Positions 1 to 7,992 of a DNA stretch of 64,000 nt are shown here, piece after piece. Origin of the DNA: Rhizobium leguminosarum bv. trifolii WSM2297 (GTDB lineage: Bacteria; Pseudomonadota; Alphaproteobacteria; Rhizobiales; Rhizobiaceae); the NCBI RefSeq assembly GCF_000271845.1, contig NZ_JH719395.1:1136466-1200465 (forward strand). The letters are read 5' to 3'. A program made the position numbers and the translations under genes. Position 1 is the first letter of the stretch. The number at the start of each line of letters is the position of its first letter. The notes beneath the pieces were generated by a model that was not told the origin of the DNA, did no database searches, and saw only the letters and a program-made list of their open reading frames with translations.

Positions 1-1151
1 TTTTCCGTAACGAGGCGATTGCCAAGGTCGAAAGAGAGAAGGCCGCGGCCGAGCAGACCGCTTCATTCGATGCCGAACGGGCGCGCAACGCATCGTTGAC
101 GGAAGAGGCCAGCAACGCTCAGCGGCTGGTCATGACCGCGCTCGCAAATGAATTGGAAAAGCTCGCCGCCGGCGACTTCTCGATACACCTGGCCGATCTC
201 GGCCCGGAATTTGATAAACTGCGGCAGGATTTCAACCGCATGGTCGAAGCGGTTGCGGCCGCATTGACCGAGATCAAGATCGCTTCCGTCGCGGTTGAAG
301 GCGGGTCGAGCGAGCTTGCCTCCTCCGCCGATCAGCTCGCCAAGCGGACCGAGCAGCAGGCGGCAGCCTTGGAACAGACCGCCGCCGCACTGGATGAGGT
401 GACCACCACGGTCAGAACGTCGTCGCAGCGGGCCGAAGATACCGGCAAGCTGGTCGAGGAAACCAAACGCAGCGCCCATGTCTCGGCGACGGTGGTGCGT
501 GACGCGATCGGAGCGATGGACCGGATCCAGACCTCCTCCAGCCAGATCGGCCGCATTATCGGCGTCATCGATGAGATCGCTTTCCAGACGAACCTGCTGG
601 CGCTGAATGCCGGCGTCGAGGCGGCGCGCGCCGGCGAAGCCGGCAAGGGCTTTGCCGTGGTCGCACAGGAAGTGCGCGAACTCGCCCAGCGCTCCGCCAA
701 TGCGGCAAAGGAAATCAAGAACCTGATCAACGTCTCCGGCCAGGAAGTGGCAGCCGGCGTCGGGCTGGTGAACGAAACTGGCGATGCCCTCCTGAAAATC
801 GAGGAGCAGATCAACCGCATCAGCGACAGCATCGCTTCCATCGTCCAATCGTATCGCGAACAGGCGACCGGCCTGCAGGAAATCAACGGCGCGATCAATC
901 AAATGGACCATGCGACGCAGCAGAACGCGGCAATGGTCGAGGAGACCAACGCGGCCTGCCAGGAACTGCTGATGCAGGGACGTCTTTTGCAGGATTCGGC
1001 CGGCAGGTTCACTGTCGGCGCCACCGCGGCCAGCCAGCCCAAATTCGCTCAACCCGTTCGCCAGTCTCGCCCCGAGCCCAGAGCCTTCGTGCAGCGGCAT
1101 GCAGGAAATGCCGCCGTTGCCGCTGCTCCCGGTGCCTGGGAAGAGTTCTGA
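1..1151 (+). CDS. methyl-accepting chemotaxis protein, C-terminal part (5' end outside window)
   Basis: This is the cytoplasmic end of a chemoreceptor that relays ligand signals to CheA/CheW. The frame is open from base 3, so the true start lies upstream of the window; the TTG at 96 is only an internal codon. A HAMP-like stretch (LAAGDFSIHLADLGPEF) is followed by a long helical Ala/Glu/Gln-rich signalling domain with the hairpin-tip motif NAGVEAARAGEAGKGFAVVA, the best conserved part of the family. The protein ends in AWEEF, which fits the xWxxF tail that tethers CheR/CheB in some receptors. The sensor half is not visible, so the ligand is unknown. The next gene, 60 bases on, encodes a secreted Cache-like protein and may be functionally linked. 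Confidence 0.95.
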   Translation, partial: FRNEAIAKVEREKAAAEQTASFDAERARNASLTEEASNAQRLVMTALANELEKLAAGDFSIHLADLGPEFDKLRQDFNRMVEAVAAALTEIKIASVAVEGGSSELASSADQLAKRTEQQAAALEQTAAALDEVTTTVRTSSQRAEDTGKLVEETKRSAHVSATVVRDAIGAMDRIQTSSSQIGRIIGVIDEIAFQTNLLALNAGVEAARAGEAGKGFAVVAQEVRELAQRSANAAKEIKNLINVSGQEVAAGVGLVNETGDALLKIEEQINRISDSIASIVQSYREQATGLQEINGAINQMDHATQQNAAMVEETNAACQELLMQGRLLQDSAGRFTVGATAASQPKFAQPVRQSRPEPRAFVQRHAGNAAVAAAPGAWEEF

Positions 1152-1212
1152 CCTCGTCTTCGCTCGATAAACTTTTATGCCTCATCACCCCATAATCAGG
1201 AAGGGAACAGTT

Positions 1213-1794
1213 ATGAAGAAAGTTGTGTCCGTATTGCTTTTGGCCTGCACCGCAGTTGCCATGACCACCGGCGTATCCATGGCGCAGGATGCGAAGCTCG
1301 CCCCGATCTCCGACTACGTGACAAGCGATGTAAAGCCCTGGCTGAACGACCCTGCCATCATCGAGGCCATCAAGGCGCAGAACGTCGCAAATGCCAATCT
1401 CGGCCAGGCCGACATCGACGCCCTCGACAAGAAGTGGCGCGCCGAGGTCGATGGCTCTGACCATACGATGATCGACGGCGTGCTCGGCAATGCACTGTCG
1501 AAATTCCTTCAGGAAAAGAAGGCTGCCTCCAACGGCAAGATTTCGGAAATCTTCGTCATGGATGCCAAGGGCCTGAATGTCGGTCAAAGCGATCCGACTT
1601 CCGACTTCTGGCAGGGCGACGAAGGCAAGTTCCAGAAGTCCTTCGGAGCCGGCAAGGACGCAGTCTTCGTCGATGAGATCGAAAAGGACGAATCGACCCA
1701 GACGCTGCAGTCGCAGGCAAGCGTCACCATATCAGATGACAAGGGAACGCCGATCGGCGCCATCACCGTCGGCGTGAACGTCGACGCCCTTTAA
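1213..1794 (+). CDS. secreted Cache/PDC-like sensor-domain protein
   Basis: A 193-residue exported protein. I start it at ATG 1213 because AGGAAGGGA lies just upstream and the first residues form a clean signal peptide (MKKVVSVLLLACTAVAMTTG, cleavage probably after SMA); an in-frame ATG at 1177 would put 12 polar residues in front of it. The mature part resembles the periplasmic PDC/Cache sensor fold: a long first helix (residues about 30-90), then short strands including EIFVMDAKGLNVGQS and a closing ITVGVNVDAL. It has no membrane anchor or output domain. Its place directly behind a chemoreceptor gene suggests a ligand-binding partner of a sensor, but that is inference. Family assignment is by overall pattern only. 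Confidence 0.75.
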   Translation: MKKVVSVLLLACTAVAMTTGVSMAQDAKLAPISDYVTSDVKPWLNDPAIIEAIKAQNVANANLGQADIDALDKKWRAEVDGSDHTMIDGVLGNALSKFLQEKKAASNGKISEIFVMDAKGLNVGQSDPTSDFWQGDEGKFQKSFGAGKDAVFVDEIEKDESTQTLQSQASVTISDDKGTPIGAITVGVNVDAL

Positions 1795-1936
1795 TTTCCT
1801 GCATTTGACCTGTTAAAAGGCGCAAATTCACATTGCCCGGACGCATATGCGGTTCGGGCGATGTGCATAAAAACACGCTGCCCAACTTCAGAAAATTCTG
1901 CGTGACATCATGCGGCGGCAACGCTACATACGCCTG

Positions 1937-2011
1937 ATGTCGACCACGTCTATCTACGCCTCGCGATTTTATTGGTACCGCTGCTCACAGCGGATGCGGG
2001 TCTATGCGTAA
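1937..2011 (+). CDS. aroG leader peptide (attenuator peptide, 24 aa)
   Basis: A 24-codon ORF, ATG 1937 to TAA 2009-2011, lies upstream of the class I DAHP synthase gene. Codons 11-14 (1967-1978) read Phe-Tyr-Trp-Tyr, and Tyr codons 7 and 23 add to the aromatic load, so 6 of 24 residues are aromatic, including one rare Trp. The Trp-Tyr codons run into the 5' arm of a perfect hairpin (1978-1983 with 1988-1993), and a strong terminator follows at 2040-2067. This is the layout of a transcription attenuator in which shortage of charged aromatic tRNA stalls the ribosome. The ribosome binding site is weak (GGCGGC about 18 bases upstream), which is the main doubt. Confidence 0.75.
   Translation: MSTTSIYASRFYWYRCSQRMRVYA
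1978..1993 (+). promoter_or_regulatory. attenuator hairpin 1:2 inside the leader ORF
   Basis: CCGCTG (1978-1983), loop CTCA, CAGCGG (1988-1993): a perfect 6-bp stem overlapping the codons just after Phe-Tyr-Trp-Tyr. Its 3' arm (AGCGG, 1989-1993) can instead pair with CCGCT (2042-2046), the 5' arm of the downstream terminator. A ribosome stalled on the aromatic codons would mask the 5' arm and favour that pairing, preventing termination. The alternative pairing is only 5 bp, so the switch model is plausible but not proven. Confidence 0.6.
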
Positions 2012-2039
2012 CTGAAGTCGACGCGACGACAACCCGAAC

Positions 2040-2067
2040 AGCCGCTAGTCTACCTGGCGGCTTTTTT
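2040..2067 (+). terminator. rho-independent attenuator terminator upstream of aroG
   Basis: Arms AGCCGCTAG (2040-2048) and CTGGCGGCT (2054-2062) make a 9-bp stem with one G-U pair and a 5-base loop, followed at once by six T residues (2062-2067). It lies 28 bases after the leader stop codon and 35 bases before the aroG start, so it must regulate aroG rather than end an upstream gene; no other coding sequence lies between 1794 and the leader. Confidence 0.85.
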
Positions 2068-2101
2068 GTTCCGCACGGTATGACCAAACAGGAGCCATAC
2101 C

Positions 2102-3169
2102 GTGTCTGATACCATTGATGATCTGCGAATCCTCGAGATCACCCCGCTGACCAAACCTGCCGATATCATTGCGGAAATCCACCGCGACGCCGGGGTCACC
2201 GAGACCGTGACCAGCAATCGCGACGCGATCCATAAAATTCTCCAGGGCAAAGACGATCGCCTGGTTGTCGTCATCGGCCCCTGCTCCATCCATGACCCGG
2301 TTGCCGCCCGGGAGTATGCCGAGCGGCTCAAGGAGCAGCGACAGCGTCTCTCGGACGACCTCGAAATCGTCATGCGCGTCTATTTCGAAAAGCCCCGCAC
2401 CACCGTCGGCTGGAAGGGCTTGATAAACGATCCGCATCTCGACGGCAGCTACCGCATCGAGGAAGGGCTGCGCATCGCCCGGCGGCTGCTGCTCGACATC
2501 AATGCTATGGGGCTTCCGGCCGGCGTTGAATTCCTCGACACGATCACGCCGCAATACATTGCCGATCTTGTCAGCTGGGGCGCAATCGGCGCCCGCACGA
2601 CCGAAAGCCAGATCCACCGGCAGCTCGCCTCCGGCCTCTCCTGCCCGATCGGCTTCAAGAACGGCACCGATGGTAGCGCCCGCGTCGCACTCGATGCGAT
2701 CCTGGCCGCGTCGCAGCCGCACCATTTCCCCGCCGTCACCAAGGACGGCCAGGCGGCAATCGCCTCGACGACAGGCAATGAGGACTGCCACATCATTCTG
2801 CGCGGCGGCAAACAGCCGAACTATGAAGCGGCCGACGTCGAAGCGGTGGTCGGCCAAGCCGTCAAGCTTGGCATGACCCCACGCATCCTGATCGACGCCA
2901 GCCATGCCAATAGCGGCAAGGATCCGATGAACCAGCCGAAGGTCGTCCACGACGTCGCCGGCCAGATCGTCGCCGGCAATGACCATATCAAGGGCATGAT
3001 GATCGAGAGCAATCTCGTCGCCGGCCGCCAGGATCTCGTGCCGGGCAAGTCGCTCGTCTACGGCCAGTCGATCACCGATGGCTGCATCGGCTGGGACATG
3101 TCGGTAACGACGCTGGAAGATCTGGCGCAATCCGCCCGCGCGCGGCGCAAGGCAGCCGTCGCAGCCTGA
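2102..3169 (+). CDS. aroG: class I 3-deoxy-7-phosphoheptulonate (DAHP) synthase
   Basis: Condenses phosphoenolpyruvate and erythrose 4-phosphate to DAHP, the first committed step to chorismate and the aromatic amino acids; cytoplasmic. The 355 residues match the length of the E. coli AroF/G/H type. Visible signatures include GPCSIHD near residue 60, the PEP-site segment KPRTTVGWKGLINDP, GARTTESQIHR, GFKNGTDGS and DASHANSGKDP (catalytic and metal-site regions). Start is GTG 2102 with AGGAG eight bases before it. An aromatic leader peptide and terminator precede it, suggesting attenuation as well as feedback control. Its last 260 bases are repeated at 4349-4608, and the final 67 bases differ strongly between the copies, so the gene's own 3' end may be acquired. 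A second, class II DAHP synthase lies at 12206-13579. Confidence 0.97.
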   Translation: MSDTIDDLRILEITPLTKPADIIAEIHRDAGVTETVTSNRDAIHKILQGKDDRLVVVIGPCSIHDPVAAREYAERLKEQRQRLSDDLEIVMRVYFEKPRTTVGWKGLINDPHLDGSYRIEEGLRIARRLLLDINAMGLPAGVEFLDTITPQYIADLVSWGAIGARTTESQIHRQLASGLSCPIGFKNGTDGSARVALDAILAASQPHHFPAVTKDGQAAIASTTGNEDCHIILRGGKQPNYEAADVEAVVGQAVKLGMTPRILIDASHANSGKDPMNQPKVVHDVAGQIVAGNDHIKGMMIESNLVAGRQDLVPGKSLVYGQSITDGCIGWDMSVTTLEDLAQSARARRKAAVAA

Positions 3170-3187
3170 TAGACAGCACCAAGCGCG

Positions 3188-3252
3188 GCGGGCAGACACC
3201 CGCCCCCAACAGGGCGGTGGGTGAGTAACGTGGGGTTACTAACCCACCGCCC
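3188..3252. repeat. hairpin-rich sequence after aroG
   Basis: Two inverted repeats follow the aroG stop: GGCGGG-CAGACA-CCCGCC (near 3188-3205, no T tract), then an 11-bp perfect pair GGGCGGTGGGT (3212-3222) with ACCCACCGCCC (3242-3252) enclosing a second small stem AGTAA/TTACT. They could end aroG transcription. The larger one resembles a mobile palindromic element more than a normal terminator. The stretch 3253-3391 shows nothing else. Confidence 0.6.
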
Positions 3253-3391
3253 CGCCATCATGGGTGGAGCCGGGCCGGATCGCCAGCACGCGGAATAGGA
3301 GCAGATTTAATAGAGCAGCCTTAGAGCCATTGAAGCGGGCTCGTGTTTCAGTCGCAACCCTGTAATAGGTACGCATGTTGTCGCGCTCTTT

Positions 3392-3874
3392 TTAGTAAGT
3401 CCACTTCAAGCCCCATCTGCATTCGTCCGTCATGCACTCACGGATCTTCGATTCGTACACATCGAGTTGAAATGCCTCGCCATTGATCTCACCGGTGATC
3501 GAGCCGGTTTTCCCCTTGTCCTTCGATATGAGTTCAAACGTCCCTGCCCGACCATCCAGACAGTAGATATTCCCGCGATAGGTTCGCTCGCCGGTTTCCA
3601 GCTTCCAGAAATTTGTCTTCACCTGCGATACGCTGTAGCGACCCCTGCATTGCTGCCTTTCGGCCGAGCCGATTTCAACCGTTCCACCCATCTGCTCACT
3701 CTCGTTGCTTGCTGTCACCTTTCCGAGTACCGGAGTACCCGTTGCGAGGTAGCTTCCCTCGACACCACGGACAAAAAGATATGAACATCCTGCGAGCGTG
3801 AAACCCATTGCCACCACGGAGCCGGCGATCGTGAAACCACGCAGCGTCGACGCGCATCTAAAGACAGCCAGCAA
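3392..3874 (-). CDS. putative lipoprotein of unknown function
   Basis: Not a family I recognise. The 160-residue protein starts at TTG 3874, chosen because GGAGGT lies seven bases upstream and because the first 30 residues then form a lipoprotein signal ending in lipobox TLAGC (cleavage before Cys, preceded by FTIAGSVVAMGF). The mature part is small, rich in Gly, Thr and charged residues, with four or five further Cys (for example RQQCRGRY, IYCLDGRAG, RECMTDECRW) that could form disulfides in the periplasm. It sits alone between aroG and the duplicated aroG end, in sequence of lower GC than its neighbours, consistent with horizontal arrival. An upstream in-frame ATG at 4018 has no good ribosome site and would bury the signal. 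Confidence 0.65.
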   Translation of the reverse strand: MLAVFRCASTLRGFTIAGSVVAMGFTLAGCSYLFVRGVEGSYLATGTPVLGKVTASNESEQMGGTVEIGSAERQQCRGRYSVSQVKTNFWKLETGERTYRGNIYCLDGRAGTFELISKDKGKTGSITGEINGEAFQLDVYESKIRECMTDECRWGLKWTY

Positions 3875-4225
3875 GTCTATACCTCCAGGTTCATCTTCAT
3901 GTTTGCGGATGCCAAAAGAGCGAGCAGCAGCAGTGGACGACCAGTCGTTACCAGCCAGTACAGCACTGATATTCAGGTCACAATATTTCCCCACAATAGG
4001 AAGCTGAATAAATGCCACAGCTCATCTTGAAATAGAATACACCGTCCGCTTCGGCGAGTTACACGGAACTGGAGGCAGCAACTGCAATCAAACCTTGGCA
4101 GTCCCCCAATCATCCACCCCTCAAAAGCGTGCGCATCAGCAATTCGAAGATGAGGCCGGACGCGACATTGTCACGCACACTGTGACGTGCAATCCTGCCG
4201 AATAAACATTTTCGATAGCGGACGC

Positions 4226-4350
4226 ATGCCTGTAGAAACTCTTCCATCTCCACCTTGGTGGAGAGTAGCGATTGCGTTAATCGTGGTTCCCTTAATCGCG
4301 TCCTTCGCGTACGCTGTTTACAGCCCACTGTATCAGGGCCTGCCGGATAT
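4226..4350 (+). pseudogene. truncated small membrane-protein gene
   Basis: From ATG 4226 the frame encodes a tryptophan-proline start (SPPWWR) and a hydrophobic helix (VAIALIVVPLIASFAYAVY), then YSPLYQGLPDIAA, after which it runs directly into the duplicated aroG fragment at about 4349 and stops within a few codons. It looks like the first 40 residues of a small multi-span membrane protein whose remainder has been cut away at a recombination junction. No ribosome site of note. The stretch 3875-4225 upstream is AT-rich and shows nothing else I can support. Confidence 0.5.
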
Positions 4351-4608
4351 AGCGGCAAGGATCCGATGAACCAGCCGACGGTCGTCCACGACGTCGCCGG
4401 CCAGATCGTCGCCGGCAATGACCATATCAAGGGCATGATGATCGAGAGCAATCTCGTTGCCGGCCGCCAGGATCTCGTCCCCGGCAAGCCGCTGGTCTAC
4501 GGCCAGTCGATCACCGATGGCTGCATCGGCTGGGACATGTCCGTCGATCCGCTCGAGGATCTGGCCAAAGCCGTCCGCGACCGCCGCAAGGCTGCTGTTG
4601 CGGCCTGA
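4349..4608 (+). pseudogene. duplicated 3' end of aroG (fragment)
   Basis: The 260 bases correspond without gaps to 2910-3169, the last 86 codons and stop of aroG. Counting by eye, the first 193 bases differ at about 6 positions, but the last 67 differ at about 19, so the two copies share most of the fragment closely and then diverge at the carboxy terminus (LEDLAKAVRDRRK here against LEDLAQSARARRK in the full gene). There is no start or ribosome site. The pattern is what an insertion into the 3' end of aroG that rebuilt the gene with its own end would leave behind, or a duplication followed by gene conversion. Confidence 0.9.
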
Positions 4609-4727
4609 GTGGCTTCATCAGTTGCGGCGGGGCAACCCCCGCCGCCCATTCACAAAATGGCTTGTGGAGTCGGCGGCTTCGATGCAATCGTAACGACTTA
4701 TAATGGAATATTTTAAGGACAAGAAGC

Positions 4728-5252
4728 TTGATTGCCGCTCCTACTCGCCTGCTTTTTGCCTGCTGTATAGCGTCAGCCTTGGGATTCAATGCCGAGCTCG
4801 CCAACGCTGACACAGCTGATAGCCCAAGTGTTTTTAAGCTAGGTAGTTCACTAGATGAGGCCCGTCGCATGTCCAGCGAGCGGGGTTGGAAGGTGAGAGT
4901 GCTTTCACCTGACCTTCCCGGTCAATGGTATGTTGATGGCGCAGAGGTTGGTCTTTTCGTTTGCGATAACAACCAAATCGTCGGGGTGACAAAAACTCGA
5001 GATGGAGGCGTTGATGAGTTCGCCTCGATCGTGTTCTATTCGTTTACATCCAAATATGGTCGACCTGAGACAACCGTAGTGAAATTTCCACTGGGACCGA
5101 CCACAGTTTCAAGTATCGATTCAAAATTCCCCCCTTCTGGAGGCGAGTCTGTTTCGGTGCAACTCCAAAGCATCGGAGGGCATTCAAGAGTTACTGTGCA
5201 CCGCGCTTCTGAAACATTGTGTCCGGCGGAAACAGACCCCGCTAATCAGTGA
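4728..5252 (+). CDS. secreted protein of unknown function
   Basis: Unrecognised 174-residue protein. Start TTG 4728 has AAGGA nine bases upstream and gives a signal peptide ([20 protein letters not shown], cleavage near ANA). The mature part contains [17 protein letters not shown], a pattern of small periplasmic proteins that compare an input with a stored value, then strands around [18 protein letters not shown] and a single pair of Cys (FVCDN, ETLCPAE). Codon use is less GC-biased than the flanking housekeeping genes, so it may belong to the same acquired segment as the lipoprotein gene at 3392-3874. No domain assignment is offered. Confidence 0.7.
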
Positions 5253-5291
5253 GTGCCCACCACCCCGTCATCAAATGGCGATGCGCCGCTC

Positions 5292-6122
5292 TCAAGATCT
5301 CGCTGGAAAATACCTGACATAAGCAAACTCGTCACCGTCTGGTGACCAGCAGGGCACGTTGATCGTGCCCTGCCCGCCGAAGAGTTCGAACAGCGTCTTC
5401 AAATTGCCGCCGTCCATATCCATCAGCCGCAGCCGCACGTCGAGATCGCGCGGATGGTCGAAAACCGATGGGTCGTAGGACAGGATCAGCACCTTGTCGT
5501 TTTTGGGCGACGGGTGGGCGAACCAGTTGCCGTGATTGTCCGAGGTTACCTGCTCCAGCCCGCTGCCGTCGGGGTGAATGCGCCAGATCTGCATCAAACC
5601 GGTGCGGCTGGAATTGAAATAGATCCACTGCCCGTCGGCGGAATAATCCGGTCCGTCATTGCGGCCCTCGCCATGCGTCAGCCGCGTCTCGGCGCCGCCG
5701 TCGACGGCGATCGTATAGATGTCGAAGAGGTCGTCACGGATGCCGCAATAGGCGAGTTGGCGGCCGTCAGGCGACCAACCGTGCCAATAGGAGGGCGCGT
5801 TCTCGGTAACGAGCCGCGGCGTGCCGCCTTCGATCGGCAGGACATAGATCGTCGACTTGCCGAATTCGGTCTTGTCCGAGATGACAATCTCAGTGCCATC
5901 AGGTGAAATGCCGTGATCATTGTTGCAGTTGACGGCAAAGCCGGTATCGACCTTGACCACCTCGCCGCCATCGAGCGGCAGCCGGTAGAGCAGCCCGTCG
6001 CCGTTGAGCAGCAGGTAGGAACCATCAGGCGAGAAGTTCGGTGCCTCCACCAGTTGGTCCGTCTGCCAGACTTCGCGCGCCCTGCCCGTCCTGACATTGT
6101 AGATCTCAACCGAGCTGCGCAT
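5292..6122 (-). CDS. TolB-like beta-propeller protein
   Basis: A 276-residue protein built from repeats of the PD40/WD40-like type seen in TolB and dipeptidyl-peptidase propellers: SPDGSYLLLNGDG, SPDGTEIVISDKT, SPDGRQLAYCG, SADGQWIYFNSS and SPDGDEFAYV recur about every 45 residues. There is no signal peptide or protease domain, so it is probably cytoplasmic and not the Tol-Pal TolB itself. Start ATG 6122 has a very strong ribosome site (AGGGAGGAAAC). It stands alone between an unknown secreted protein and a tandem repeat block. Function is not deducible; such proteins usually bind ligands or partners. Confidence 0.85.
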   Translation of the reverse strand: MRSSVEIYNVRTGRAREVWQTDQLVEAPNFSPDGSYLLLNGDGLLYRLPLDGGEVVKVDTGFAVNCNNDHGISPDGTEIVISDKTEFGKSTIYVLPIEGGTPRLVTENAPSYWHGWSPDGRQLAYCGIRDDLFDIYTIAVDGGAETRLTHGEGRNDGPDYSADGQWIYFNSSRTGLMQIWRIHPDGSGLEQVTSDNHGNWFAHPSPKNDKVLILSYDPSVFDHPRDLDVRLRLMDMDGGNLKTLFELFGGQGTINVPCWSPDGDEFAYVRYFPARS

Positions 6123-6150
6123 GTTTCCTCCCTGATAGCCAAAGCTTAAT

Positions 6151-6304
6151 GCCTAGAAGTGTCAGCGGTTTTCGGGCGACATCATGCTCTATTTCCAGGC
6201 ATGATGCCGAAAAGTGTCAGCGGTTTTCGGACGACATCATGCTCTATTTCCAGGCATGATGCCGAAAAGTGTCAGCGGTTTTCGGACGACATCATGCTCT
6301 ATTT
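6151..6304. repeat. 55-bp tandem repeat with nested palindromes, about 2.8 copies
   Basis: A unit of 55 bases is repeated head to tail nearly three times; the first copy lacks its beginning and has small differences, the last two are almost identical. Each unit holds an inner inverted repeat CCGAAAA-N10-TTTTCGG and an outer one GCATGATG...CATCATGC, so each can fold into a long hairpin. It lies between the convergent sides of a propeller gene's upstream region and the end of nadE. It looks like an amplified rhizobial palindromic element; there are no spacers, so it is not a CRISPR array. Confidence 0.85.
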
Positions 6305-6312
6305 ATTGGCGC

Positions 6313-7992
6313 TCAGCGATCCCGGAACCGGTTGGTGATCGGATAGCGCCGGTCGCGGCCGAAATTCTTCTTGGTGATCTTCACGCCGGGCGCCGATTGC
6401 CGGCGCTTGTATTCGGCAAGATAGAGCAGGTGCTCGACCCGGTGAACGGTGGCCACGTCGTGGCCGCGCGCGACGATCTCTTCGACCGCCATCTCCTTCT
6501 CCACCAGGCATTCGAGGATATCGTCGAGCACCGGATAGGGCGGCAGCGAATCCTGATCCTTCTGGTCGGGACGCAGTTCGGCCGATGGCGCCTTGTCGAT
6601 GATATTCCGCGGGATCACCTCGCCGGACGGCCCCAGCGCACCCGGCGGCACATTCTCGTTGCGCCAGCGCGACAGTGCATAGACCTGCATCTTGTAGAGG
6701 TCCTTGATCGGATTGAAGCCGCCATTCATATCGCCGTAGAGCGTGGCGTAGCCGACCGACATTTCCGACTTATTACCAGTCGTCACCACCATCGAGCCGA
6801 ACTTGTTGGAGATCGCCATCAGGATGACGCCGCGCGCACGGCTCTGCAGGTTCTCCTCGGTGATGCCGCTGTCCGTGCCGGCGAAAAGGCTGGACAGCGC
6901 GCTGCTGAAGCCCGTCACCGGCTCTTCGATCGGCACGATGTCGTAGCGGCAGCCGAGCGCCTTGGCGCAGTCGGCCGCGTCCTTCAGCGAATCCTCGGAC
7001 GTGTAGCGGTAGGGCAGCATGACGGTGCGCACCCGCTCTTCGCCCAGCGCATCGACGGCAATTGCCGCACAGATGGCCGAGTCGATGCCACCGGAAAGGC
7101 CGAGCACCACCGTCTTGAAGCCGTTCTTGTTGACGTAGTCGCGAAAGCCGAGCAGGCAGGCGCGGTAATCGGCCTCTTCGCCTTCAGGAATATGCGCCAT
7201 CGGCCCTTCGGCGCAGTGCCAGCCCGCTTCGCCGCGCTTCCATGTCGTCACCGCCAGTGCGGTCTCGAACTGGCTCATCTGGAAGGCGAGCGACTTGTCG
7301 GCGTTGAAGGCGAAGCTGGCGCCGTCGAAGACCAGTTCGTCCTGGCCGCCGAGCTGTGCGGCATAGACCAGCGGCAGACCGGTTTCGATCACCTGTTTCA
7401 GCACCACCTGATGACGGATGTCGACCTTGCCGCGATAATAGGGCGAACCGTTCGGCGACAGCAGAATCTCAGCCCCGCTTTCGGCCAGCGTCTCGCAAAC
7501 GCCGAGCTCGCCCCAGATATCCTCGCAGATCGGAATGCCGATGCGTACGCCGCGAAAATTCACCGGCCCCGGCATGGCGCCCTGGTTGAAGACGCGCTTC
7601 TCGTCGAATTCGCCGTAGTTCGGCAGATCGATCTTGTCGCGCACCGCGATCACCTTGCCGCCGTCGAGCACCGCGACGGAATTGTAGCGCCCGGTCTCGT
7701 CCTGCCGGGGAAAACCGATGACGACGCCAGGCCCGCCATCGGCGGTATCCGCCGCCAAACTCTCCACCGCCTTCCAGCAGGCACGGATGAAGGCCGGCTT
7801 CAGCACCAGATCTTCAGGCGGATAGCCGGAGATGAAAAGTTCGGTCAGGACGAGCAGATGCGCGCCCTCCCGGCCCACATCGGCGCGCGCTTCGCGTGCC
7901 TTGGCGAGATTGCCGGCGACATCGCCGACCGTTGGGTTCAGCTGCCCGATGGCGATGCGGAAGGTATCAGAAAGAGCGTTTTCCTGTGTCAT
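6313..7992 (-). CDS. nadE: NAD+ synthetase, glutamine-hydrolysing
   Basis: Makes NAD+ from deamido-NAD+ using ATP and ammonia taken from glutamine; last step of NAD synthesis, cytoplasmic. The 559 residues are typical of the two-domain form. The amino-terminal nitrilase-type glutaminase shows the Glu-Lys-Cys triad regions LTELFISGYPPEDL, KIDLPNYGEFDEKRVF and IPICEDIWGE; the carboxy-terminal synthetase has the ATP-site loop LGLSGGIDSA near residue 285 and YTSEDSLKDAADCAK after it. Start ATG 7992 begins a region (DTFRIAIGQLNPTVGDVAGN) typical of the family's first strand. It is monocistronic here and ends next to the 55-bp repeat block. Confidence 0.97.
   Translation of the reverse strand: MTQENALSDTFRIAIGQLNPTVGDVAGNLAKAREARADVGREGAHLLVLTELFISGYPPEDLVLKPAFIRACWKAVESLAADTADGGPGVVIGFPRQDETGRYNSVAVLDGGKVIAVRDKIDLPNYGEFDEKRVFNQGAMPGPVNFRGVRIGIPICEDIWGELGVCETLAESGAEILLSPNGSPYYRGKVDIRHQVVLKQVIETGLPLVYAAQLGGQDELVFDGASFAFNADKSLAFQMSQFETALAVTTWKRGEAGWHCAEGPMAHIPEGEEADYRACLLGFRDYVNKNGFKTVVLGLSGGIDSAICAAIAVDALGEERVRTVMLPYRYTSEDSLKDAADCAKALGCRYDIVPIEEPVTGFSSALSSLFAGTDSGITEENLQSRARGVILMAISNKFGSMVVTTGNKSEMSVGYATLYGDMNGGFNPIKDLYKMQVYALSRWRNENVPPGALGPSGEVIPRNIIDKAPSAELRPDQKDQDSLPPYPVLDDILECLVEKEMAVEEIVARGHDVATVHRVEHLLYLAEYKRRQSAPGVKITKKNFGRDRRYPITNRFRDR

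Noticed and set aside
4255..4608. 117-codon ORF joining the truncated membrane gene region to the aroG fragment
   Set aside because: It runs across the recombination junction and contains only the end of AroG without its active core.
6151..6304. Possible CRISPR array
   Set aside because: Direct repeats follow each other without spacers and are internally palindromic; no cas genes.
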